Shown in pieces: positions 56,715-64,000 of a stretch of 64,000 bases of DNA. Numbering within the stretch: the stretch's first letter is position 1; each line of letters begins with the position of its first letter. This stretch comes from Ktedonobacter racemifer DSM 44963 (lineage in GTDB: Bacteria > Chloroflexota > Ktedonobacteria > Ktedonobacterales > Ktedonobacteraceae): assembly GCF_000178855.1 (NCBI RefSeq), contig NZ_ADVG01000001.1, positions 3,199,481 through 3,263,480 of the forward strand, in the 5' to 3' direction. The notes under the pieces were generated by a model. That model did not search any database, was not told the DNA's origin, and saw only the letters and a program-made list of their open reading frames with translations. The translations under genes and the position numbers were made by a program.

Positions 56715-56785
56715 TGGGGTATCGTTCAATGGTAGGACGGCTGACTCTGGATCAGTTAATTGGGGTTCGAGTCCCTGTACCCCAG
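56715..56785 (+). tRNA. tRNA-Gln (CTG), copy 1
   Basis: Complete cloverleaf of 71 bases: acceptor TGGGGTA/TACCCCA with the weak U1-A72 pair typical of tRNA-Gln, D arm GTTCAATGGTAGGAC, anticodon loop CTCTGGA (anticodon CTG), T arm GGGGTTCGAGTCCC, discriminator G. CCA is not encoded. Confidence 0.93.
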
Positions 56786-56791
56786 CCCATC

Positions 56792-56821
56792 AGGAGAGGT
56801 GATTCACCTCTCCTCCTCTTT
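56792..56821 (+). terminator. Terminator of tRNA-Gln copy 1
   Basis: AGGAGAGGTG pairs with CACCTCTCCT, followed by CCTCTTT. Confidence 0.7.
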
Positions 56822-56851
56822 GACTCTTAGCTTCTACACACACCAACACAT

Positions 56852-56922
56852 TGGGGTATCGTTCAATGGTAGGACGGCTGACTCTGGATCAGTTAATTGG
56901 GGTTCGAGTCCCTGTACCCCAG
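56852..56922 (+). tRNA. tRNA-Gln (CTG), copy 2
   Basis: Identical to the copy at 56715-56785, displaced by exactly 137 bases, and followed by the same hairpin. Confidence 0.93.
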
Positions 56923-56928
56923 CCCATC

Positions 56929-56956
56929 AGGAGAGGTGATTCACCTCTCCTTTTTT
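56929..56956 (+). terminator. Terminator of tRNA-Gln copy 2
   Basis: Same stem as after copy 1 but with a stronger T6 tract (56951-56956). Confidence 0.85.
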
Positions 56957-57056
56957 CTTGCCCTTCTCCACCTAACCCACACTCCCTCTGCTACAATAGC
57001 TTGTATAGTGGTATTCTTACTATTTGTTCAGCCTTTATTGAGGGAGACTCTGCTCT

Positions 57057-58202
57057 ATGGCCAAAGATGCACCCGAACTTCCAGATAGGCAACCAGGCCT
57101 CACCCAGAGACAACGCCGACAGAAGTGGGCCACCAGGCGCGATATTCCGCTAACCTACCTGGCCTGGAGCGCCTTCATTATCCTCGTCTTCTGGCTGGCC
57201 TCCCACATCACAAAGGCTTTGCTGATGCTGGCGATTGCGGCTCTCTTTGCCTTTGCCCTTGCCCCTCTGGTAAAACTACTCCAGCGCATCATGCCACGTA
57301 TCGTGGCGATCCTGGTTGTCTATTTAATCGTGCTTTCAGCGTTTAGCCTGCTTGGCTACATTACCTTGCGCGCAACGATTACACAAACGCATGACCTGCT
57401 GCGCTACATGCAAAGCCTGACCGAGCGACATGGAGGCCAACCAACACAGCTAGAACGTTCCCTGGGAAACTTTGGCATCACACGTGCACAAATAAACGAG
57501 GGCCGGCAATTTCTACTTACGCGTGGCGAGGAGTTTACCCGCGACGCCATTCCCTTTCTACGCAGCTTCCTTGAATTTCTTATCGATACCGTTATCGTTG
57601 CCATTTTAAGCATCTATCTGCTCATTGATGGCACACGCGTGATTCAATGGTTGCGCCGCAATACCCCCCAGGCCGCACGCGCCAACTTCTTGTTGGATAC
57701 CCTGCAACGTGTGGTTGGCGGCTATATACGTGGACAATTTACGCTGGCTCTGCTGATCTCGGTACTGGTTGGCCTGGGCATGGGCTTCATTTTCCACCTG
57801 CCCTATGCCTTCCTCCTGGGTATACTGGCCTTTATTATGGCTTTCATTCCAGTCCTTGGCACCTTTATTTCAGGTGCGGTCTGCATCCTCATTGCGTTAA
57901 CCCAGTCCTGGGTTACAGCCCTCCTTGTCCTGGTATACTTTGTCTTCATACACGTTATCGAGGGCGAGGTGGTGGGTCCCCGTATCGTCGGCAAGTCTGT
58001 TGGACTTCATCCTATTGTCTCGCTCTTCGCACTGGTCGCCGGTGGCGAGCTTTTTGGCATCTGGGGTACACTCTTTGCCTCACCCATAGCTGGCGTCCTG
58101 CAAACCATCATTATTGTCCTGTGGAGCGAGTGGCGCACACGCCATCCCGATCAGTTTGCTCAGACCAGAGAACAGGTTAAAGAAGCAGCTACAGGAGAGT
58201 AA
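57057..58202 (+). CDS. AI-2E family (PerM/YdiK-type) membrane transporter
   Basis: Integral membrane protein of 381 residues with about 7-8 helices: an N-terminal pair (about 30-85), a helix near 90-115, a soluble helical region (115-170) and a C-terminal bundle (180-355). Signatures are GGYIRGQFTLALLISVLVGLG and LGILAFIMAFIPVLGTFISG, then HVIEGEVVGPRIVGKSVGLHPIVSLFALVAGGELFGIWG. Members export autoinducer-2 or act as sodium/proton antiporters; substrate unknown here. A terminator follows at 58213. Confidence 0.9.
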   Translation: MAKDAPELPDRQPGLTQRQRRQKWATRRDIPLTYLAWSAFIILVFWLASHITKALLMLAIAALFAFALAPLVKLLQRIMPRIVAILVVYLIVLSAFSLLGYITLRATITQTHDLLRYMQSLTERHGGQPTQLERSLGNFGITRAQINEGRQFLLTRGEEFTRDAIPFLRSFLEFLIDTVIVAILSIYLLIDGTRVIQWLRRNTPQAARANFLLDTLQRVVGGYIRGQFTLALLISVLVGLGMGFIFHLPYAFLLGILAFIMAFIPVLGTFISGAVCILIALTQSWVTALLVLVYFVFIHVIEGEVVGPRIVGKSVGLHPIVSLFALVAGGELFGIWGTLFASPIAGVLQTIIIVLWSEWRTRHPDQFAQTREQVKEAATGE

Positions 58203-58212
58203 CGTCCGAGTA

Positions 58213-58256
58213 AAAAGGATGGCGAGGGGCATAATGTCCCTTGCCATCCTTTTTTT
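58213..58256 (+). terminator. Rho-independent terminator after AI-2E-type gene
   Basis: Stem AAGGATGGCGAGGG with CCCTTGCCATCCTT (one G-T pair), then a run of T. Confidence 0.88.
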
Positions 58257-58263
58257 CCCAACC

Positions 58264-58310
58264 AAACATTGCACAAAGTCATTTCACATATACATCAAAC
58301 ATTGTACAAA
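58264..58310 (+). promoter_or_regulatory. Two direct repeats upstream of the sigma factor
   Basis: AAACATTGCACAAA (58264-58277) and AAACATTGTACAAA (58297-58310) start 33 bases apart, about three helical turns, in an AT-rich stretch upstream of the promoter at 58420. Possible regulator sites. Confidence 0.3.
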
Positions 58311-58419
58311 AACAATAACAGAAGCCACAAAACACTTCTATTGCAATTTTAATCCTCCAAAATAAGCCATTTTCTATGCACAAAGATTACACATGTGCAA
58401 ATTCGTGAGTAGGCACACC

Positions 58420-58448
58420 TTGAACGCACCCTATCATCGTGCTATATT
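58420..58448 (+). promoter_or_regulatory. Promoter of the leader ORF/sigma operon
   Basis: TTGAAC (58420-58425), exactly 17 bases, TATATT (58443-58448). The ribosome site aggagg of the leader ORF follows about 30 bases later. Confidence 0.7.
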
Positions 58449-58496
58449 CTGTCCAGAGTGTGCATCACTCATGCATATGAGGAGGTTATACACATC

Positions 58497-58607
58497 ATGG
58501 TGACGCTTACAGCCCAGCCTGCACCTCTCGTATCTACAATCGATACGCCTGCGATACATACATCCACCATCCCTACTCGGTTAGAGAGGGGCAAGATATG
58601 GAAATGA
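58497..58607 (+). CDS. 36-residue leader peptide overlapping the sigma factor gene
   Basis: A short frame with the strong ribosome site aggagg (58480-58485) before its ATG. The peptide is Thr/Pro-rich (MVTLTAQPAPLVSTIDTP...) with no membrane segment. Its TGA at 58605-58607 lies inside the first codons of the sigma gene, which starts at 58598, the arrangement of translational coupling. It is probably a regulatory leader whose translation controls sigma synthesis. Confidence 0.6.
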   Translation: MVTLTAQPAPLVSTIDTPAIHTSTIPTRLERGKIWK

Positions 58608-59233
58608 CCAGTGAACTGACGCCCGAGCAGAGACAGCAAGAAATCACTGTGAGTTGTGCGATCCAGGGTGATCAAAAAGCCTTTGAGGATATTGTGGAGC
58701 AGTATGGCAACTTGATGCTGCGTACAGCGACGCTAATTGTTGGGGATCGTGATGTGGCCGAAGACGTTGTACAGGATGCATTCATCCTTGCCTGGAACCA
58801 TCTCACAGATCTGCACAAGGCGGGCGCGCTTCGCCCCTGGCTTATGCGTATCGTTGTCAATCAATGCATCAGTTTTAAGCGGCGCCTCGCACGCAATACT
58901 GCCTTTGTGCGCCAGACACTCTTAGAGCAGGAAACAGACCTGATCGCCCAGGCAGCCGATGACTTCAAAGGAAAGATGGAACGAGACTGGGACCTGGCCC
59001 AGGCGATTAATAACCTTCCTATGAAACAGCGTGTTGTCATCGTGCTTCACTACTACAATGGGATGACACTGCCGGAGATGTCACGCTCACTCAAGACCTC
59101 CGAAAATACGTTAAAGAAGCGCATTCAGGCCGCGCTCAATAACCTGCGACGCACATTGCGCACCCCCGATATTCAGCCGGTAGACGCGGGCTTTGCTTAC
59201 CCAGCCTCTCGCGCGGCTTTCTCTCTTGCTTAA
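58598..59233 (+). CDS. ECF-type RNA polymerase sigma factor
   Basis: Protein of 211 residues. Region 2: AFEDIVEQYGNLMLRTATLIVGDRDVAEDVVQDAFILAWNHL and ALRPWLMRIVVNQCISFKRR. Region 4: INNLPMKQRVVIVLHYYNGMTLPEMSRSLKTSENTLKKRIQAALNNLRR. No adjacent anti-sigma gene. The ribosome site (gaggggc) is weaker than that of the overlapping leader ORF. The C-terminal 25 residues are outside the fold. Confidence 0.92.
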   Translation: MEMTSELTPEQRQQEITVSCAIQGDQKAFEDIVEQYGNLMLRTATLIVGDRDVAEDVVQDAFILAWNHLTDLHKAGALRPWLMRIVVNQCISFKRRLARNTAFVRQTLLEQETDLIAQAADDFKGKMERDWDLAQAINNLPMKQRVVIVLHYYNGMTLPEMSRSLKTSENTLKKRIQAALNNLRRTLRTPDIQPVDAGFAYPASRAAFSLA

Positions 59234-59281
59234 AGTATATGAAAAGAGAGAAAGCCGCCAGTGCAGGCGGAGCCGCTACCC

Positions 59282-59617
59282 TTAAGCCAGAAGCACGCCT
59301 CGCCAGTAGTGTAGTAACTCGTCAAGGATTATATCCGCGCAACGCACTTGAAAAATACGCTTGTGCGTATGCTTCTGAAGCCGTGTCAGAATGTCACTAG
59401 CGAGACAGTGGCCAGTAGCCAGGGTGACCGCCCCCCGCTCGATACCTACTGGCACACAGCGATATTCATTCGCGAGCTCGTAGGGAAATAGGTGAAGCAA
59501 CCTGCGAGAAGGATAGCAGGTTAACTGTGGCAAATAAGGCAAAAAACCTACCTCATGCACCTCGATATGAATGATTGCATGGAGCTTCTCGCCCCCCACA
59601 CGCTCTTGAATCACCAT
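59282..59617 (-). CDS. Stand-alone MshEN/GspE N-terminal-like domain protein
   Basis: Protein of 111 residues. The C-terminal half (PYELANEYRCVPVGIERGAVTLATGHCLASDILTRLQKHTHKRIFQVRCADIILDELLHYW) follows the GspE/PilB N-terminal (MshEN) pattern in which a domain packs as a small beta-alpha unit and often binds c-di-GMP. The start is taken at ATG 59617; an upstream ATG at 59671 is possible. No type II/IV ATPase is attached or adjacent. Function unproven. Confidence 0.5.
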   Translation of the reverse strand: MVIQERVGGEKLHAIIHIEVHEVGFLPYLPQLTCYPSRRLLHLFPYELANEYRCVPVGIERGAVTLATGHCLASDILTRLQKHTHKRIFQVRCADIILDELLHYWRGVLLA

Positions 59618-59979
59618 GCCACACTCACTAAGACTGGTCTGTTCTCTCACTCCGCCACTCCTCAACATCAACTACGCGCAACAAACCTTGGAAAGAGGAC
59701 CGTCTTTTATCCTAAAAGCACACACCCTCTCTATACATAATACTGCTTGCTACTACCATGTGCCTCACATATCGACACAACTATACATTACCCTACAATG
59801 ATCTATTATGGTACATTATGGTACACAAAGTGCACCTCTACAGGCCTTTCCCGAACTCTCTGCTACAATGAAGGAGAGTATGGGTTCTGTTTTGATACTC
59901 TGGTTTGTATTTTTTATTTTGTGGGGTTGGGATTCGATGTTGCTTTGTGGTAACGTGGTGCGGTATGGGTGGAGGGGTC
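59618..59979. other. Divergent intergenic region with a tandem 10-bp repeat
   Basis: No gene seen. ATTATGGTAC occurs twice in tandem (59805-59814, 59815-59824). The flippase ribosome site ggagggg lies just before 59980. Confidence 0.4.
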
Positions 59980-61356
59980 ATGCTCTTACCACGCTCAAAT
60001 AATATTCGCTCTCATTTACAAAATATTCACCTCCCGGGTCTGTTCTCTGATCGTGAACAGGGAGTTTTCTTACTTCCAGGCTACTGGCATCTCTATGCGA
60101 CTCTCTATGCGACACTCATTACATGCTGCACACAGGTGCTCATTATTCGTACGCTCGGACCCGATGACTTTGGCATCTTTGCGTTTGTGCAGTGGCTCGG
60201 CGCGTTGGTGATCCCTTTGATTGGCATAGGGGCCTCAGCACCTGCTAATCAGCATATCGCAGGCACGCAGAGTCATGAAACCCCTCGCCTGGTAGCCGGA
60301 ATCTTCTATTTTCTCTGGTGCCGCCAGTGCCGCCATATCGGCTTCTATATCCTGGCCTGCCTGATCCTCGTCACTCCTGTTGCCTGGTTCTTCCACATAC
60401 CTAGTCGCTCTCTCCTTCTACTCGGCAGTCTCTCGAGCCTTCCCCTGCTCTTTAGCAATATTGCCGGGGTAACGCTGCGTGGTCAGCAACGCTCAGATCT
60501 CCTACTCATGCTGCAAATTTTTGGAGCCTTTGTCAGCTTTCTCCTGGTGGTTGTCGCCCTGCACATCGATGGTGAACAGATTGGCATCTTTTTACTGGCA
60601 CGCGCCATCGCGGATACTCTTACACTGGTCATGGCTATGATCTGCGTGCTGCGTCTGCTACCAGTCAGCCAGGCTCATGCTCCCAGTCACCTTTTCCGCG
60701 AGCGACTGGTACGCAAGATCAGAAACTCACCGCTCTTCTTTCTCATTGATGCCATCGTCTGGCAACGTAGCGAGCTCCTCCTCCTGGCTCTCTGGTATCG
60801 CCCCGCTTACCTGGGCTTCTATGCGCTGGGCGCACTACTAAGTAGCTGGCTGATGAGCTTGATCCCGCTGCTTTTTTCGACCTTTCTCGCCCCACTCTGT
60901 ACCCAACTGCTCCTGGTCTCACGCGCGCACTGGCTCTGTAGCTCTCCCCAACAACAATTTATCCGTACGTCATGCGCGATGGCAGTCTTAGCCTTCCCTC
61001 TCTGCGGCCTTATCATACTGCTCTGCCCCTTTCTTATTCAGCTCTGCCTGGGGCCAGAGTTCCTGGAGGCAGTCGTACCGTTGCGTATCCTGTTGGTCTC
61101 CGCCGCCTTTGGGAGCGTGGCTTCGGTCAGCACAACCTACCTGGCAACCTACCAGCAGCATCCCTTACGCCTGCGCCTGGGATTATATGCTGCCATCCTC
61201 AACATTCTGCTCGCGATCCTGCTTACTCCCTATTGGGGTCTTTCAGGCGCGGCCATCGCCAGCGCCAGTGCACAAATTCTCTCGGCAGTGGGGTCGATGC
61301 TGCTCTGCCATATTTCGCTGAAAAAGCAGGTGGCGCTAGTGCCCAAGGAGGTATGA
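59980..61356 (+). CDS. Polysaccharide flippase (Wzx/MOP superfamily)
   Basis: Membrane protein of 458 residues with about 12 helices that would flip lipid-linked oligosaccharides to the outer leaflet. After a short cytoplasmic start it shows TCCTQVLIIRTLGPDDFGIFAFVQWLGALVIPLIGIGASAPANQ, the usual first helices of this family, and ends YWGLSGAAIASASAQILSAVGSMLL. The start is ATG 59980 with ggagggg upstream; the open frame to 59905 has no ribosome site. The stop overlaps the glycosyltransferase start (ATGA), so both belong to one operon for surface polysaccharide. Confidence 0.82.
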   Translation: MLLPRSNNIRSHLQNIHLPGLFSDREQGVFLLPGYWHLYATLYATLITCCTQVLIIRTLGPDDFGIFAFVQWLGALVIPLIGIGASAPANQHIAGTQSHETPRLVAGIFYFLWCRQCRHIGFYILACLILVTPVAWFFHIPSRSLLLLGSLSSLPLLFSNIAGVTLRGQQRSDLLLMLQIFGAFVSFLLVVVALHIDGEQIGIFLLARAIADTLTLVMAMICVLRLLPVSQAHAPSHLFRERLVRKIRNSPLFFLIDAIVWQRSELLLLALWYRPAYLGFYALGALLSSWLMSLIPLLFSTFLAPLCTQLLLVSRAHWLCSSPQQQFIRTSCAMAVLAFPLCGLIILLCPFLIQLCLGPEFLEAVVPLRILLVSAAFGSVASVSTTYLATYQQHPLRLRLGLYAAILNILLAILLTPYWGLSGAAIASASAQILSAVGSMLLCHISLKKQVALVPKEV

Positions 61357-63518
61357 TGACACTTCACCAGTACCATTCGCCAAATACCGATGCCCATATC
61401 CAGTCGATTGCGGTCTATCACTCCCAGGGGAGGCCACAGCTACCGCGCTTGAGCATTATTCTCTGTACATATAACCGCCGCAACCTGGTTCTCTCGGCGC
61501 TCTCCAGCCTGCACCGCCAAACATTGCCACCACACCTCTACGAGGTGATTGTAGTTGATAATGGCTCAAACGACGGGACGGCCGAAGCCATACAAAACTA
61601 TCTGCAATCACTCTACGATAAACGTACGCCATCCGAAAAACGCTGGCAGGCACGCTGCATCTCTGAACCCCAGAATGGGCTGGCCTACGCGCGCAACACG
61701 GGACTGGCTCATGCACGTGGAGAGATTGCCGTCTTCATGGATGATGATAGCATCGCGGATGCCAACCTGCTAGAGGCACTGCTACTCGCTTACCACGAGA
61801 CCAACGCAGACGCCATTGGTGGACGCGTCGATATTCGCTGGGAGGGCGATCGGCCTTACTGGCTCTCGGACGAGTTATTGGATGTCCTGGGTTATTTTTC
61901 GCCCTTTGGTTTCGAGCAGAAGCGTCTGCCAATGCCACCTGGTCTCGCGTTTAGCAATTGCTGTTTCTCCGTAAAAATCAAATCACTGCGCAAGGTGGGT
62001 CTCTTCTCGCCCTATATTAGCAAACGCCTGCATAGTCCTACCAACTTGGATGTAGAAGAGTTGTGCCAACGCCTACGCCAGCATGACTGCCAGCTCTGGT
62101 ATGAGCCACAGGCGCTGGTCTTTCATCGCGCGCCAATTGTACGTCTACAAAAAGCCTTCTTTCTAGGGCGAGCTTACTGGCAGGGACGTGCTGAAATCCT
62201 GGCCCGCTATGCCTGTCAACCTCGCGCCGATGCGCCAGCACCCTCCACGACACGCCAGATCCTCCTGGCAGCATTTATGGAGTGTCTGAATATTCTCAAT
62301 ATGGCCTGTATCCAGCGCCCTCTGATCGTGCTTGCTCACAAGCCGACTTCGGAGTATATGATGGCGGCGATGGAGCGGGCACGGGCCGCGGGCCGACTGC
62401 GACAGCTCATCCAGGCGCTCTACCATGCCCCTGCCGAAATCACGCTTCCCTCGGTTCTCTTTGTACGTCCCAATAAAGAAGAACAGCCACGCGTTCTCGA
62501 TTATTTAAAAGATGAGATTCCCCTGGTCACGAAAAAGCGGGTCATTCCGCTCAACTGGCTCTGGCGCCATCGTGCCTATCAGCAACGCTCCATTGGCGTG
62601 GTCCATATCTACCAGCCAGGCGCTTTCAAGCTCTCCTGGCTTGCGCGACGACGCCTCCTGTTTTCGCTCTGGGTGGCGCGCCTCCTGGGTGTTACCATCG
62701 TTGCGACGGATGCGGGAGGCTGGTGGCACAATTTTCCGAGTCGGCGTGCCCGTAAATGTCTGGAGATTGAGTATACTCTTCTCTCGAGAAGTAACGCGAT
62801 TCAGGCTTTCACGCGCCAGCCCCAGGACCTCTATGCCGAGAAAGGGCTGCGCCAGCGTACCTATGGCCTCTCCTATCCCGGCTCACGTGGGGCCAATCCC
62901 CCCCTTATTTTGCGAGAGCAGGCGCGTAAGCAACTTGGCCTGACCGAACCCAATACCTTTATCTATCTCTGTCACACGCATTTGCACACTGAGAGCGAAG
63001 TCTTACAGCTCATACAGGGCTTTCAAGAGGTACAACAGGAGATGGCCAATCGTGAGCCAGAGCCTCTCCAACTGCACCTGCTCCTGGCAGGCCCTCCCGC
63101 AACCAAACGCTTCACGCGTAAGCTCAAACGCATTGCCTACGTGGATGAGCATGTTCATGTGTATCCCCAGGCGCGCGAGGCTGATCTTCCGCTCTACATG
63201 GGCGCGTGCGATGTAGTGATCTTTCCCCACAGGGCGAATATCACTGTTGGCAACCTGCAAGCTGCGATCCAGGCTGCATCCTATGATCGACTGGTTATCG
63301 CGCCTACACTGCCACGCTACCAGGGGATGCTCCCTCTACACGTCGGTATTTATTACCAGCCTGAAAGTCCTTCATCGCTGTCAGAGGCGCTCCAGGCTGC
63401 CACGCGTCGTCACTATCATCCCACCACAGACGAGCTTCAGTCTCTGGATTCTGTGATTAGCTGGCGGCGTTATGCGCAAGAGCTTATAGATCTTTATAAG
63501 AAACTTATCTTCCATTGA
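61353..63518 (+). CDS. Two-domain glycosyltransferase (GT2 + GT4-like fusion)
   Basis: Protein of 721 residues. Residues 30-310 form a GT2 domain: LSIILCTYNRRNLVLSALSSLHRQTLP, VDNGSNDGTAEAI and the metal-binding DxD region AVFMDDDSIADANLLEAL. Residues 365-721 resemble a GT-B (GT4-like) enzyme: RPNKEEQPRVLDYL at the start, VVHIYQPGAF, TIVATDAGGWWHN, and near the end YMGACDVVIFPHRANITVGNLQAAIQAASYDRLVIAP. Two transferases in one chain suggest two successive sugar additions. The start is ATG 61353 (aaggagg upstream), overlapping the flippase stop; the frame is open far upstream inside the flippase gene, which is not used. Confidence 0.85.
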   Translation: MMTLHQYHSPNTDAHIQSIAVYHSQGRPQLPRLSIILCTYNRRNLVLSALSSLHRQTLPPHLYEVIVVDNGSNDGTAEAIQNYLQSLYDKRTPSEKRWQARCISEPQNGLAYARNTGLAHARGEIAVFMDDDSIADANLLEALLLAYHETNADAIGGRVDIRWEGDRPYWLSDELLDVLGYFSPFGFEQKRLPMPPGLAFSNCCFSVKIKSLRKVGLFSPYISKRLHSPTNLDVEELCQRLRQHDCQLWYEPQALVFHRAPIVRLQKAFFLGRAYWQGRAEILARYACQPRADAPAPSTTRQILLAAFMECLNILNMACIQRPLIVLAHKPTSEYMMAAMERARAAGRLRQLIQALYHAPAEITLPSVLFVRPNKEEQPRVLDYLKDEIPLVTKKRVIPLNWLWRHRAYQQRSIGVVHIYQPGAFKLSWLARRRLLFSLWVARLLGVTIVATDAGGWWHNFPSRRARKCLEIEYTLLSRSNAIQAFTRQPQDLYAEKGLRQRTYGLSYPGSRGANPPLILREQARKQLGLTEPNTFIYLCHTHLHTESEVLQLIQGFQEVQQEMANREPEPLQLHLLLAGPPATKRFTRKLKRIAYVDEHVHVYPQAREADLPLYMGACDVVIFPHRANITVGNLQAAIQAASYDRLVIAPTLPRYQGMLPLHVGIYYQPESPSSLSEALQAATRRHYHPTTDELQSLDSVISWRRYAQELIDLYKKLIFH

Positions 63519-63549
63519 CATCTTATTTTAGACAACGTATGCTTGAGTT

Positions 63550-63576
63550 GGGGTAGTGGGGCAACTTCACTACCCC
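63550..63576 (+). terminator. Hairpin after the glycosyltransferase gene
   Basis: GGGGTAGTG pairs with CACTACCCC, loop of 9 bases, without a good T-tract; it may only weaken transcription into the next gene. Confidence 0.4.
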
Positions 63577-63629
63577 CGACATTCTTCCCTGGATGCAACC
63601 ACTAGGGCTGCTCTAACGTTAGGAATTTT

Positions 63630-64000
63630 ATGTTGTTCTTGAAGAGATTTCGCATCGGCATATCTGAATTAATCTTGCTGGCCCTGGTTGTCGTGGCTAT
63701 TGTCCTTCGTATTGCACTTATTTCTCTCAACTGGCCAACGACGAACAGCGATGAGAGCGTCATCGATCTAATGGCCCTGCATATCGCCTTTCGGGGCGAA
63801 CATCCCATCTTTTACTATGGGCAATCCTATCTTGGCTCTCTGGAAGCCCACCTGGCCTCTCCATTTGTTCTGTTGCTTGGTCCATCGGTCTTCACAGTGC
63901 GCCTGCTTCTGGTCACGCTTTTTGCGCTCTTTCTCATACTCCTGTATAACCTGACCAGTAAGCTCTATTCACGGAAACTGGCCCTCTTTAGCGTCCTGCT
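63630..64000 (+). CDS. GT39-like (ArnT/PMT-type) membrane glycosyltransferase (3' end outside window)
   Basis: An open frame from ATG 63630 runs off the right edge after 123 codons. The product begins MLFLKRFRIGISELILLALVVVAIVLRI, one membrane helix, then the extracellular loop with the catalytic acidic motif NSDES, followed by MALHIAFRGEHPIFYYGQSYLGSLEAHL and two more helices. This is the opening pattern of polyprenol-phosphate-sugar-dependent transferases. The ribosome site aggaa precedes the ATG. It continues the polysaccharide cluster. Confidence 0.75.
   Translation, partial: MLFLKRFRIGISELILLALVVVAIVLRIALISLNWPTTNSDESVIDLMALHIAFRGEHPIFYYGQSYLGSLEAHLASPFVLLLGPSVFTVRLLLVTLFALFLILLYNLTSKLYSRKLALFSVL

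Noticed and set aside
60972..61352. Upstream extension of the glycosyltransferase frame
   Set aside because: It lies inside the flippase gene in another phase; the ATG at 61353 has aaggagg and the ATGA overlap.

Overview
The window looks like a chromosomal segment of a Chloroflexota bacterium, most likely class Ktedonobacteria. This is inferred from family content: several ECF-type sigma factors, XRE-plus-TPR regulators, a zinc-ribbon/cyclase/AAA/TPR protein, secreted GH3 and S53 enzymes, and an IscB nuclease of the kind known to be abundant in Ktedonobacter. The 16S gene (33725-35200) could settle the placement. The chromosome is of intermediate GC with gene-dense blocks and many intergenic hairpins.

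Region by region. 1-3.1 kb: tail of an enolase-superfamily dipeptide epimerase, a SnoaL-fused sigma factor, a small element with 50-bp inverted repeats and a DHFR-like reductase. 3.8-8.1 kb: two secreted hydrolases, a GH3 glucosidase and an S53 acid peptidase. 8.2-14.3 kb: a degenerate receiver protein, two different IS630-family elements abutting at one TA, and a sigma/anti-sigma operon whose anti-sigma stop codon contains that TA. A divergent secreted protein shares the anti-sigma's C-terminal tail. 14.6-20.9 kb: a decayed fragment of the first gene, a MerR regulator and a dehydrogenase with palindromic operators, a GMC oxidoreductase, an L,D-transpeptidase lipoprotein and a rhodanese. 21-23.2 kb: propionyl-CoA carboxylase beta chain and methylmalonyl-CoA epimerase, two steps of one pathway. 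23.3-30.2 kb: a DUF402 protein, the 1345-residue cyclase/ATPase, an MBL-fold hydrolase and an amidohydrolase.

30.3-35.7 kb: a minus-strand rRNA operon (16S then 23S) with a strong promoter, no spacer tRNA and no 5S gene in view. The 23S gene is enclosed by a 31-bp inverted repeat. 35.7-44.2 kb: a 38-residue membrane peptide, mnmE with a probably leaderless start, fdhD, a Fur-family regulator, a class B penicillin-binding protein, an IscB RNA-guided nuclease with its upstream omega RNA, and aroC. 44.7-56.4 kb: two paralogous XRE/TPR regulators, moaC, an atypical sigma-like/zinc-protein pair, an acyl-CoA synthetase, rsmI, an FHA-TIR fusion, mdh and a double zinc-finger protein. 56.7-64 kb: two identical tRNA-Gln(CTG) genes, an AI-2E-type permease, an ECF sigma factor with an overlapping 36-codon leader ORF, an MshEN-like protein, and the start of a surface polysaccharide cluster (flippase, two-domain glycosyltransferase, GT39-like protein cut by the right edge).

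The best candidates for further attention are the complete IscB/omega-RNA locus (41.2-42.9 kb), the FHA-TIR protein (53.6-54.8 kb), the set of very long intergenic hairpins with unrelated stem sequences but a common build, and the paired IS630 insertion that preserves a stop codon.
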